DNA of 14,593 nucleotides, taken from NCBI GenBank assembly GCA_036794585.1, contig DAIRGH010000075.1, positions 1-14,593 of the forward strand, in the 5' to 3' direction. Of this stretch, positions 1 through 7,308 are shown in pieces. Origin of the DNA: WHSW01 sp036794585. Lineage in GTDB: Bacteria; Actinomycetota; Thermoleophilia; Solirubrobacterales; 70-9. Position 1 is the stretch's first letter; each line of letters opens with the position of its first letter. The notes beneath the pieces were generated by a model, which was given only the letters and a program-made list of their open reading frames with translations, was not told where the DNA came from and did not search any database. Both the position numbers and the translations under genes were made by a program.

Positions 1-231
1 GACTGCGTGCGCGGCGGCGCCGGCCGCGACCGGCTCTGGGGCGGAGCCGGCGGCGACGAGCTGCGCGGCGGCCGCGGCCGTGACCGCCTGCGCGGAGGAA
101 AGGGCGAGGACAAGATCCGCGCCGCGCTCGGCGGCAGGGATCGGGTCGACTGCGGCCCCGGTCACGACGTCGCGTTCATCAACGAGCGCAAGGACAGGGC
201 ACGACGTTGCGAGAAGCTGAAGCTGGGCTGA
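1..231 (+). CDS. C-terminal fragment of RTX-like calcium-binding protein (5' end outside window)
   Basis: The frame is open from the first base and stops at TGA 229-231, so this is the end of a gene that begins upstream. The GTG at 7 lies inside a repeat and is probably not the real start. The visible 76 residues hold four tandem GGxGxDxUx nonapeptides (GGAGRDRLW, GGAGGDELR, GGRGRDRLR, GGKGEDKIR). A short cap follows, with the motif RVDCGPGHD and a second Cys in RRCEK. RTX-like nonapeptides fold as calcium-binding parallel beta rolls in secreted proteins. The use of Arg/Lys where classical repeats have Asn/Thr matches the tail of the next gene. The function of the missing N-terminal part cannot be told: it could be an enzyme tail or a stand-alone calcium-binding protein. 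Confidence 0.75.
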   Translation, partial: DCVRGGAGRDRLWGGAGGDELRGGRGRDRLRGGKGEDKIRAALGGRDRVDCGPGHDVAFINERKDRARRCEKLKLG

Positions 232-253
232 CAACCGGCGCACCCGGCCGCCG

Positions 254-277
254 GCGCCTGTAGCGTTTTTCAGGCGC
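254..277 (+). other. Inverted repeat (7-bp stem) ending 2 nt before the peptidase start codon
   Basis: GCGCCTG (254-260) and CAGGCGC (271-277) are perfect inverse complements around a 10-nt loop that contains five T residues. The T run lies in the loop, not after the stem, so this is not a standard intrinsic terminator for the upstream gene. The right arm ends 2 nt before the ATG at 280, so if transcribed it could mask initiation. TAGCGT (261-266) in the loop could also be a weak -10 element. The role is undecided. Confidence 0.4.
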
Positions 278-279
278 GA

Positions 280-3200
280 ATGGGATCGCAACTTCACGCA
301 GCGGGGGAGCGGCACCGAATCCGGGCTGGCGTAGCTGCCGCGGGCTTGGCGCTGCTCGGCGCGCTCGCAGCCGGCGCGATCGACCCGGGCACGGCGCGAC
401 CGGCGACCGGCGGCCCGCTTTCGACCGTGGTCTCGATCCCGCAGGCCGTCGACCGCACCTGCTTCGACGAGCCGGTGGGCAGCGTCGCCGGCGCCGGGAC
501 GTTGACCGTCACGCCGGAGTTCGGCGACGCCTCGTTCCTCACCCTCGATGCGCGTCTAGCCGGGCCCGCGGGGGGGGACTGGGATCTCGCCGTCTTCGAC
601 CAGGCCGGCAACGTGGTCGCCGGCTCATCCTCGTCCGAGTCTGATGAGGTCGCCTCGGGCTATGTTCTCGATCCGGGTCCGCTGACCGTCCAGGCGTGCC
701 GCGTCTCGGGTGCGGGAACGGCCGGTGAGCTGAGCGTCGAGACGGTTCCGGTCGCGCACAGCGAGGTCGAGAAGGCATCGCTCGCGTTCGTCGAGACCCC
801 GCGCAAGACCGACGAGGAGACGGTGCAGAAGCTCGGTCTCGACCTGACCGAGCACGGCGGCGACGACTACCTCGCGGTGATCCTCCATGGCCCCGACGAC
901 AAGCTGGCGCTCGAGAAGGCCGGCCTCGACTACGAGGTGCAGGTCTCGAACCTGGCGAAGCAGAGCGACCGCCAGCGCACCGCCGAGGCCGAGTACGCGG
1001 CCGAGACGCAGCGCAGCGCGCTGCCCAGCGGCCGCGACAGCTACCGGCGGCTGATGAACTACCAGCAGGAGCTCAAGGACCTCGTGGATACGTATCCGGA
1101 GATCGTGCGCCCGATCGAGCTCAAGCACGAGACCTACGAGGGCCGCACGGTCGAGGGCGTCGAGATCACCACCGACGTCGACAACCTCCGCGACGGCAAG
1201 CCGGTGTTCCTGCAGATGGGCCTCCACCACGCCCGCGAGTGGCCCTCGGGCGAACACGCGATCGAATGGGCCTACCAGCTGGTCAAGGGCTACAGCAACG
1301 GCAACGAGCGCGTCACCCGGCTGGTGCAGAAGACGAGGACGATCGTGATCCCCGTGGTCAACCCCGACGGCTTCAACGCCTCGCGGGAGGCCGGGCAGCA
1401 GCAGGGTGCCGGCAACGGCCGCGACGGCAACGACACGGTCAACTTCGCCGCCGCCGGGCCGAACGAGTTCCGGCGCAAGAATTGCCGCTTCGCCGACGAC
1501 AGCGAGGGCGGGAGCTGCCTCCAGCCCGCGTTCGGGCTGGCTTCGCCGGGCGTCGATCCGAACCGCAACTACGGCGCCTTCTGGGGCGGACCGGGCGCGA
1601 GCAGCGATCCGACCAACGAGACCTATTTCGGCCCGGGGCCGTTCTCCGAGCCCGAGACCCAGAACGTCCGCGAGCTGATCTCGGCCCGCCAGGTGACGAT
1701 GCTGATCACCAACCACACCTTCTCCGACCTCGTCCTGCGCCCGCCGGGCCTCGCCTCGGAGCCCGACCCCATCGACGAGCCGCAGCTCAAGGCGCTCGGC
1801 GACGCGATGGCGGCCGAGAACAACTACCTCAGCCTGCACGGCTTCGAGCTCTACGACACCACGGGCACGACCGAGGACTGGAGCTACAACAGCACCGGCG
1901 GCTTCGGGTACACGTTCGAGATCGGTTGCAACGACACCGATCCGACCCCCGCGGACGGCTACGAGTGCACGGGCAACTTCCACCCGACGTTCCCGAAGGT
2001 GATCGCCGAGTGGGAGGGCACCTCACCGCAGGCCGTGGCGATCGGCGGCGAGGGCAACCGCGAGGCGTACTTCATCGCCCAGGAGGCGGCCGCCGATCCC
2101 AGCAAGCACTCGATCCTCGAGGGCAAGGCGCCCCCGGGGGCTGTGCTGAAGGTGGAGAAGAGCTTCGAGACGCCGACCTTCGACTCGGGGACGTTCGAGG
2201 ACAACCTCGACAGCGAGATGAAGGTCCCCGACTCGGGCAACTACGACTTCCACATCAACCCGTCGACCCGGCCGCTGGTCGCGCAGGACCGCGGCCGGAT
2301 CCCACTCGGCCCGACCGCCGCTCCAATCGACCTATGTGCCACGGGCGGCGACGCGTGCGCTCCGGGCCCCGACGCCCATCCGTGCGGCGACGCGACGACT
2401 GACGACCCGGCGTGCTTCAACGAGCATCCGTTCGACATCACCAACGGCCCCAACGAGGACAACGACCGCGCGACGGTGGCGCTCTCGTGGATCACCCCCA
2501 CGACCGACTGGGACCTGTTCGTCTACCGCGACGAAAACGACGACGGCGACTCGCAGGACATCGAGGACAAGCTGGTCGGCACCTCGGCCGCCGGGCCGAC
2601 CACCGATGAGTCGACGACCTTCGTCCGCCCGCAGGAGGGGCTCGGCGACTCCCGCCTGTTGCCCGGCCCGTACGTGGCGCGGGTGGTCAACTTCGCCGCC
2701 GCCGAGCCGTACAGCGCCGGGGTCGAGTTCGGCGGCCCCGAACCGCCGACCAAGGCGCGCACCGAGACCTGGACGTTCAGCTGCACCTACGCCGGCGAGA
2801 AGCGGATTACCCAGGAGATCCTCATCGCCCGCGGTGAGCGCGACAAGCTCGACCTCAGCGCCTGCGGCCTGCCCGGAGGCGACCCGAGCCGCGCCGGTCG
2901 CTGCCAGGGCGCCAAGGCGACGCTGGTCGGTTCGAGGGGCGATGACAAGATGGTCGGCACCAACGGGCGCGACGTGCTCATCGGCCTCGGGGGCAGGGAT
3001 AAGATCAAGGGCCGCGGCGGCAACGACCTGATCTGCGCCAAGGGCGGCGACGACCGCGTGATCGGCGGCGGCGGCGACGACACGCTCGGCGGCGGCGGCG
3101 GGCGCGACCGCCTCAGCGGCGGCGGCGGGCGCGACAAGCTCAAGGGCGGCGCCCGTACAGACAGGATCTCCGGCGGTGCCGGCAACGATCGCCTGATAGG

Positions 3201-3282
3201 GGGCGGCGGTCGCGACAATCTCAACGGCGGCGGTGGCAAGGACCACTGCGGCGGCCCGCGGGATCGCGCCCGCAACTGCTGA
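280..3282 (+). CDS. Secreted M14 zinc carboxypeptidase with C-terminal RTX-like repeats
   Basis: A 1000-residue protein. A basic n-region and a hydrophobic stretch (about 15-33) form a signal peptide, so it should act outside the cell. The catalytic M14 domain spans about 255-600. Zinc ligands are H317 and E320 (HARE) and H479 (NHTF). R399, N428 and R429 (PNRNYG) match carboxypeptidase A residues R127, N144 and R145. Y525 and E547 (YTFEIG) match Y248 and E270, with exactly the same 22-residue spacing, so the enzyme looks active. It should remove C-terminal residues from peptides; specificity is unknown. Beta-sandwich modules with a DWDL motif lie before (D100) and after (D743) the catalytic domain. 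The tail (884-991) has twelve RTX-like nonapeptides. The start is chosen because the signal peptide follows directly; no clear ribosome-binding site is seen. The esterase gene follows after 5 bp. Confidence 0.92.
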   Translation: MGSQLHAAGERHRIRAGVAAAGLALLGALAAGAIDPGTARPATGGPLSTVVSIPQAVDRTCFDEPVGSVAGAGTLTVTPEFGDASFLTLDARLAGPAGGDWDLAVFDQAGNVVAGSSSSESDEVASGYVLDPGPLTVQACRVSGAGTAGELSVETVPVAHSEVEKASLAFVETPRKTDEETVQKLGLDLTEHGGDDYLAVILHGPDDKLALEKAGLDYEVQVSNLAKQSDRQRTAEAEYAAETQRSALPSGRDSYRRLMNYQQELKDLVDTYPEIVRPIELKHETYEGRTVEGVEITTDVDNLRDGKPVFLQMGLHHAREWPSGEHAIEWAYQLVKGYSNGNERVTRLVQKTRTIVIPVVNPDGFNASREAGQQQGAGNGRDGNDTVNFAAAGPNEFRRKNCRFADDSEGGSCLQPAFGLASPGVDPNRNYGAFWGGPGASSDPTNETYFGPGPFSEPETQNVRELISARQVTMLITNHTFSDLVLRPPGLASEPDPIDEPQLKALGDAMAAENNYLSLHGFELYDTTGTTEDWSYNSTGGFGYTFEIGCNDTDPTPADGYECTGNFHPTFPKVIAEWEGTSPQAVAIGGEGNREAYFIAQEAAADPSKHSILEGKAPPGAVLKVEKSFETPTFDSGTFEDNLDSEMKVPDSGNYDFHINPSTRPLVAQDRGRIPLGPTAAPIDLCATGGDACAPGPDAHPCGDATTDDPACFNEHPFDITNGPNEDNDRATVALSWITPTTDWDLFVYRDENDDGDSQDIEDKLVGTSAAGPTTDESTTFVRPQEGLGDSRLLPGPYVARVVNFAAAEPYSAGVEFGGPEPPTKARTETWTFSCTYAGEKRITQEILIARGERDKLDLSACGLPGGDPSRAGRCQGAKATLVGSRGDDKMVGTNGRDVLIGLGGRDKIKGRGGNDLICAKGGDDRVIGGGGDDTLGGGGGRDRLSGGGGRDKLKGGARTDRISGGAGNDRLIGGGGRDNLNGGGGKDHCGGPRDRARNC
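2929..3252 (+). repeat. Twelve tandem RTX-like nonapeptide repeats (27 bp each) in the peptidase tail
   Basis: In frame, 324 bp encode twelve consecutive 9-residue units of the form GGxGxDxUx, for example GSRGDDKMV, GLGGRDKIK, GGGGRDRLS and GGAGNDRLI. One unit (GGARTDRIS) is degenerate. The sixth-position Asp is kept in every unit, which is the main calcium-binding feature of RTX beta rolls. A CQGAKATLVG lead-in precedes the first unit, and the last unit and the C-terminus carry Cys residues (KDHCG, RARNC). A calcium-stabilised beta roll is inferred from the family. Confidence 0.88.
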
Positions 3283-3287
3283 GCACC

Positions 3288-4532
3288 ATGCGGCGTGCCA
3301 TTGGGGGACTGGCCCTGCTCTTGTTCGTGCTGCTCGCGCACCCCGCGGCGGCGGCCGAGATTGTCACCTGGGACGACCCGAAGGTCGCGACGAGCCGGTT
3401 CGTCGATCCTGGAGCGGCTCCCGAGGGCTCATACAACGAGCCGCCCGGGGTGGCCGAGCGCCCTAACGCGCTGCGGGTCAACGTCTACCTGCCCGACGGC
3501 TACGACGCGTCGGGCAAGCAGCGCTACCCGGTGCTCTACCTCCTGCACGGCCAGGGCGATGCCTACGACTCGTGGGCGAACCCGGAGAACGGTGACCTGC
3601 TTCAGACCGCGGCCGGGTTCCCGGGCCTGATCGTGATGCCCGAGGGCGACCGCGGCTTCTACGCGAACTGGTGGAACGGTGGCCTGCGCGGCTCGCCGTC
3701 GTGGGAGCGCTACCACCTCGAGGAGCTGATCTCGCTCGCCGAGCGCCGGCTGCCGATCAAGCACGGCCGGCGATGGCATGCGATCGCCGGGCTTTCGATG
3801 GGCGGCGAAGGGGCGATGTACTACGCCTCACAGCGGCCTGACTACTTCGGCTCGGCGGCGTCGTTCTCGGGCCCGCTTCAGATCCAGCGGTCGACCTACC
3901 AGGAGGCGTTCGAGGCCGGCACCGGGCAGGACCGCGAGGCGCTCTTCGGCGACCCGGAGGAGCAGGAGTTCTACTGGGCCGGACACAACCCGGCAAAGCT
4001 GGTGAAGAACCTGCGCCACACGCGGCTCTACGTCGCTGCCGGCGACGGCGTGCCGAGCCCCAATGATCCGGATGAGGTCGGCAACACGTTCGGCCAGCTC
4101 GCCGAGGCAGAGCTCGGCCAGCAGGCGGCGGAGTTCGTCGAGGCGGCGCGGGGCGCCGGCGTCGACGTCACCTACGTGCCGCATCAGGGCATCCACGACT
4201 GGCCCTACTGGCGCGCCGACCTCGCCAACGCGATCCAGTGGGGGCTGTTCGAGGCGGCCGCGCGGCCGCGCAAGCAGTGGACCTACAAGACCGTGGCCAG
4301 CCGTGGCGTTGCGTGGGGCGTGCGGTTTCGGTTCCTCACCCCGCCGGAGACGGTCGAGACGCTGAGCCGCAGCGGACGCACGCTGAGCGGGGACGGCCCC
4401 GGGGCGGTGACGATCATCACCCGCGACGGCTGCAAACTGCGGGGCGTGCCGATGCCGTTTGCGATCACGCTCGCCCGTGCCCCAGACTGCATCTGGCCGG
4501 GCGGGGTCGTCGGCGCGTTGGCGCGCCGCTAG
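3288..4532 (+). CDS. Secreted serine esterase of the Ag85/FrmB (putative esterase) family
   Basis: A 414-residue protein. Residues 1-23 form a signal peptide (two Arg, a Leu-rich core, then AAAA), so it is likely exported. The alpha/beta-hydrolase core contains YLLHGQGD near residue 87, the nucleophile elbow GLSMGG with S170, a likely acid at D253 (AAGDG) and a histidine at H303 (HQGIHDW). This order matches the esterase D/antigen 85 family, which hydrolyses or transfers acyl esters; the natural substrate is unknown. Residues from about 330 form an extra C-terminal segment with two Cys (DGCKL, PDCIW) that could pair by disulfide. The ATG lies 5 bp after the peptidase stop, so the two are probably co-transcribed and translationally coupled. 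The stop TAG directly abuts the stop of the convergent dehydrogenase gene. Confidence 0.88.
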   Translation: MRRAIGGLALLLFVLLAHPAAAAEIVTWDDPKVATSRFVDPGAAPEGSYNEPPGVAERPNALRVNVYLPDGYDASGKQRYPVLYLLHGQGDAYDSWANPENGDLLQTAAGFPGLIVMPEGDRGFYANWWNGGLRGSPSWERYHLEELISLAERRLPIKHGRRWHAIAGLSMGGEGAMYYASQRPDYFGSAASFSGPLQIQRSTYQEAFEAGTGQDREALFGDPEEQEFYWAGHNPAKLVKNLRHTRLYVAAGDGVPSPNDPDEVGNTFGQLAEAELGQQAAEFVEAARGAGVDVTYVPHQGIHDWPYWRADLANAIQWGLFEAAARPRKQWTYKTVASRGVAWGVRFRFLTPPETVETLSRSGRTLSGDGPGAVTIITRDGCKLRGVPMPFAITLARAPDCIWPGGVVGALARR

Positions 4533-4539
4533 CTAACGC
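4515..4539. terminator. Hairpin across the abutting stop codons of two convergent genes (candidate bidirectional terminator)
   Basis: GCGTTGGC (4515-4522) pairs with GCTAACGC (4532-4539) with one G-T wobble, around a 9-nt loop. The two convergent stop codons TAG (4530-4532) and CTA (4533-4535, read as TAG on the minus strand) lie in and beside its right arm. No U tract follows on either strand, so intrinsic termination is only a possibility. The site is placed where both transcripts would have to end. Confidence 0.3.
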
Positions 4540-5696
4540 AGCGTCCGCGCGATCACCAGTCGCTGGATCTCGTTCGTGCCCTCGTAGATCTGGGTGATCT
4601 TCGCGTCGCGCATCATCCGCTCGACGGGATACTCGTTGACGTAGCCGTAGCCGCCGAGCACCTGGACCGCCTCGGTGGTCACCCACATCGCGGTATCGGA
4701 GGCGATCAGCTTCGCCATCGCGGAGTACTTGCCCATCGCCGGTGAGCCTGCGTCGACCTTCGAGCAGGCGCTGTAGAGCAGCTCGCGCGCAGCGGCCGTG
4801 CGCGACTCCATGTCGGCGAACTTGAACTGGATCCCCTGAAAGGCGGCGATCGGCTTGCCGAACTGGCGCCGCTCCTGGGCGTAGGCGGCGGCGTAGTCGG
4901 TCGCGCCCTGCGCGATCCCGACCGCCTGCGCGGCGACCCCGAGCCGCGAGCGGTCCAGGGTCGCCATCGCGACCTTGAAGCCCTCGTTCTCCTCGCCGAT
5001 CAGGTTCTCGGCGGGCACCCGGCAGCCGTCGAAGATCGGCTGGCCGGTGGGCGAGCCGCGGATGCCCATCTTGTGCTCGACCTTGCCGACGGAGAAGCCC
5101 GGCCGGTCGGCCTCGACGATGAACGCCGAGATGCCCCGCGAATGCCCGGCCTCGGGATCGGTGACCGCGAAGCAGATGTAGAAGTCGGCGATGCCGAGGT
5201 TGGTGATCCAGTTCTTGGTCCCCTCGATCACCCAGTCCGAGCCGTCGCGGACCGCGCGCGTGCGCATCCCGCCCGGGTCTGAGCCGGCGTCGGGCTCCGA
5301 CAGCGCGAACGCCGGGCTCCACTCGCCCGAGGCGCACCGCGGCAGGAAGCGCTCCTTCTGCTCGTCGGTGCCGAAGAGCTTGATCGGCAGCGTGCCCAGC
5401 TCCTGGATCATCAGGATCAGGGCGCTCGAGGCGCACGCCTTGGCGACCTCCTCGACCGCCATGTTGAGCATCAGCGTGCCGGTCCCGGTGCCGCCGTGCT
5501 CGGTGTCGAACGGCAGCCCCATCAGGTCGTGCTCGGCGAACAGCTCGCGGATGTCGCGCGGGTACTCGGCGTTCGAGTCGATCTCGGCTGCGCGCGGCGC
5601 GACCCGCTCGACCACCATCTTGCGGATCGTCTCGCGGAAGTCCTCGAACTCCTGCGGGATCGAGTAGGGAGCGGCGTCGCCGGCCACCGTCGTCAT
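4533..5696 (-). CDS. Acyl-CoA dehydrogenase, short-chain/butyryl-CoA type
   Basis: A 387-residue FAD enzyme of normal family length, expected to oxidise acyl-CoA to 2-enoyl-CoA and pass electrons to ETF in the cytoplasm. Residues 131-140 (ALSEPDAGSD) and 345-366 (from QVLGGYGY on) are the two acyl-CoA dehydrogenase signatures. The catalytic base is E372 in YEGTNE, the position used by SCAD and MCAD enzymes, which sets it apart from the other three dehydrogenases in this window. The ATG at 5696 is preferred over in-frame starts further upstream, because those add unrelated Pro/Arg-rich sequence covering the divergent promoter region. There is no Shine-Dalgarno sequence. A -10-like TACCCT lies 8 nt before the ATG, so a leaderless mRNA is possible. 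The exact chain-length substrate cannot be read from the sequence. Confidence 0.93.
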   Translation of the reverse strand: MTTVAGDAAPYSIPQEFEDFRETIRKMVVERVAPRAAEIDSNAEYPRDIRELFAEHDLMGLPFDTEHGGTGTGTLMLNMAVEEVAKACASSALILMIQELGTLPIKLFGTDEQKERFLPRCASGEWSPAFALSEPDAGSDPGGMRTRAVRDGSDWVIEGTKNWITNLGIADFYICFAVTDPEAGHSRGISAFIVEADRPGFSVGKVEHKMGIRGSPTGQPIFDGCRVPAENLIGEENEGFKVAMATLDRSRLGVAAQAVGIAQGATDYAAAYAQERRQFGKPIAAFQGIQFKFADMESRTAAARELLYSACSKVDAGSPAMGKYSAMAKLIASDTAMWVTTEAVQVLGGYGYVNEYPVERMMRDAKITQIYEGTNEIQRLVIARTLR

Positions 5697-5723
5697 CGCG
5701 CTTGAGGGTATCTGCCAGACCCC

Positions 5724-5752
5724 TTGCGCCGCCCCATCTGCGGGTGGATACT
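5724..5752 (+). promoter_or_regulatory. Candidate sigma70-type promoter for the small alpha/beta-barrel gene
   Basis: TTGCGC (5724-5729) and GATACT (5747-5752) are separated by 17 bp, and transcription would begin about 5759, roughly 30 nt before the ATG. A mirrored GATACC on the minus strand (5707-5712) sits before the divergent dehydrogenase. The two GATAC elements make the gap 5697-5789 look like a bidirectional promoter. The hexamers match consensus only partly (3/6 and 4/6). Confidence 0.35.
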
Positions 5753-5789
5753 CGGGACTCCCCACCATTCCCCACCGGAGGAGGTCCGG

Positions 5790-6104
5790 ATGAAGTTTCT
5801 GATCACGGTGACGCCGGGGCCGATGCCCCCAACGCCGGAGCTGGTCAAGGCCGCGCGCGAGTGGATCGAGGAGAGGCGGGACGACGGCACATTCGAGGCC
5901 GTGTACGCGTTCCCACAAGGGGGCGGCTGCAGCATCGGCGAGGTCGACTCGCACGAGGACCTGATGGACCAGCTGATGGACTATCCGCTCTCACCGTTCG
6001 TGCAGTACGACGTCACGGCGCTGGTCGAGGCCGACGCGGCGTTCGACCGCTTCGACGCCTACATCGAGAAGGTGAGCGAGCAGATGGCGGGGGCCGCTTC
6101 GTAG
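5790..6104 (+). CDS. Small ferredoxin-like alpha/beta-barrel protein (muconolactone isomerase/YCII-like fold)
   Basis: A 104-residue protein starting at MKFLITVTP. This start is set by a strong Shine-Dalgarno GGAGGAGG (5777-5784) five bases before the ATG; an in-frame ATG at 5724 lies inside the predicted promoter and is not used here. The layout is a first strand (KFLITV), a helix with PELVKAAREWIEE, a second strand (FEAVYAFPQGGGCSIGEV), a helix with EDLMDQLMDYPLSPF and a last strand (QYDVTALVEAD). This resembles dimeric ferredoxin-like barrels such as muconolactone isomerase and DUF3303 proteins. No catalytic residues can be assigned, so an enzymatic role is unproven. It stands alone between two minus-strand genes, and its tail converges on the next dehydrogenase with a 25-bp gap holding nothing recognisable. 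Confidence 0.75.
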   Translation: MKFLITVTPGPMPPTPELVKAAREWIEERRDDGTFEAVYAFPQGGGCSIGEVDSHEDLMDQLMDYPLSPFVQYDVTALVEADAAFDRFDAYIEKVSEQMAGAAS

Positions 6105-6129
6105 GCCACCGTCTTGAGAGACCCGGGCG

Positions 6130-7308
6130 TCAGAGGCCCAGCTGGCGCCCGAGGATCTCCTTCATCACCTCGTCGGTGCCGCCGCCGATCGGCCCCAGCC
6201 GGGCGTCGCGCAGCGCCCGCTCGACGCCGTACTCGCGCATGTAGCCGTAGCCGCCGAGGATCTGGACCACGTCGTCGGCGACCTCGACGCAGGCGCGCTG
6301 GGTGAACAGCTTCGCCTTCGTGACATCAGCAATCGTGTCCTCGCCGTTCACGTAGCGGCGCAGGGCGTGGTAGGTGAGCGCGCGGCCGACCTCGGCCTTG
6401 ATCCCGATCTCGGCGATCTTGTGGCGGATCGTCTGAAAGCGGCCGATCGGACGGCCGAAGGCCTCGCGCTCGCCGGCATAGGAGATCGCGACCTCGAGCA
6501 GCCGGCGCATCGCGCCGCACGCGCCCAGCGACATCAGCAGCCGCTCCCAGGCGAAGTTCTCCATGATCAGGTAGAAGCCGCGGTTCTCCTCGCCGAGCAG
6601 GTTCTCGTCGGGTACCTCGACGTCGGTGAACGAGAGCTCACCGGTGTCGGAGGAGTGCCAGCCCATCTTCTCGAGCTTGCGCGTGACCTCGTAGCCGGGC
6701 ATCTCGCGCTCGAGGATCAGGAACGACAGTCCCTGATGGCCGCCGTCGGGCTGAGTCTTGACCGCGCACACCAGGAAGTCGGCGCGGACGCCGTTGGTGA
6801 TGAACGTCTTCGCGCCGCTGACGACGTAGCCGCCGGGGACCTTGCGCGCCTCGGTCCGGATCGAGGCCACGTCCGAGCCGGCGCCGGGCTCGGTGATCCC
6901 CAGCGCCGCGATGCGCTCGCCCTTGATCGCCGGGCGCAGGAAGCGCTCGTGCTGATCCGGTGTGCCGAACCGGTATACGGGCGGCGTCGCGATCCCGGTG
7001 TGGGCGCCGAGGCCGGCGCCGACGCCTCCCGAGGCGCCCGCGGCGGCGAGCTCCTCGGCCCAGACCGCGTCGTGGACGTAATCGCCGCCCTGCCCGCCGA
7101 GCTCCTCTGGGTACTTGAGGCCAAGGAAGCCGAGCTCGCCCGCGCGCAGGTAGAGCTCGCGCGGGAACTCGCGCGCTGCCTCCCACTCGTCGACGTGCGG
7201 CGCGATCTCGCTGCTCACCCAGCGGCCGATCGTCGCCCGCAGCTCCTCGTGCTCGTCGGTGAACGGAGGCAGCAGCGCCCGCGCACCGGTGTCCTTTACG
7301 ACGGTCAC
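6130..7308 (-). CDS. Acyl-CoA dehydrogenase, isovaleryl/long-chain type
   Basis: A 392-residue FAD enzyme. Signature 1 is ALGITEPGAGSD (135-146) and signature 2 begins QILGGYGYMREY (349-360). The SCAD-type catalytic Glu is replaced: the region reads IGGGTDE (374-380) with Gly at the Glu position. Instead E255 in AWERLLM aligns with the helix-G catalytic Glu of isovaleryl-CoA and long-chain acyl-CoA dehydrogenases (E254/E261). The enzyme is therefore probably active, with a branched or long acyl substrate. The start is GTG at 7308; it overlaps the stop of the upstream DUF4393-like gene as GTGA, which implies translational coupling. It is the last gene of a three-gene unit and a close paralogue of the dehydrogenase at 11382-12593. 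Confidence 0.93.
   Translation of the reverse strand: MTVVKDTGARALLPPFTDEHEELRATIGRWVSSEIAPHVDEWEAAREFPRELYLRAGELGFLGLKYPEELGGQGGDYVHDAVWAEELAAAGASGGVGAGLGAHTGIATPPVYRFGTPDQHERFLRPAIKGERIAALGITEPGAGSDVASIRTEARKVPGGYVVSGAKTFITNGVRADFLVCAVKTQPDGGHQGLSFLILEREMPGYEVTRKLEKMGWHSSDTGELSFTDVEVPDENLLGEENRGFYLIMENFAWERLLMSLGACGAMRRLLEVAISYAGEREAFGRPIGRFQTIRHKIAEIGIKAEVGRALTYHALRRYVNGEDTIADVTKAKLFTQRACVEVADDVVQILGGYGYMREYGVERALRDARLGPIGGGTDEVMKEILGRQLGL

Noticed and set aside
254..277. Intrinsic terminator of the upstream RTX-like gene
   Set aside because: The T run is in the loop, not after the stem, so it was kept only as an inverted repeat.
625..1983. Long open frame on the minus strand opposite the peptidase
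   Set aside because: Composition is dominated by Val, Ala, Leu, Arg and Glu as expected for the antisense of GC-rich coding DNA; no domain is recognisable, and the plus-strand gene has intact catalytic residues.
2929..3252. Regular 27-bp periodicity that could suggest a tandem DNA repeat or CRISPR-like array
   Set aside because: The period is explained by in-frame nonapeptides; DNA units vary and there are no unique spacers.
5697..5954. Longer N-terminus for the dehydrogenase at 4533-5696
   Set aside because: The extra 86 residues have no dehydrogenase similarity and run through the promoter region and the start of the divergent gene.
6105..6129. Terminator between the convergent small protein and dehydrogenase genes
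   Set aside because: Only a 6-bp stem with a 16-nt loop, starting at 6124 and lying mostly inside the dehydrogenase gene, and no T run.
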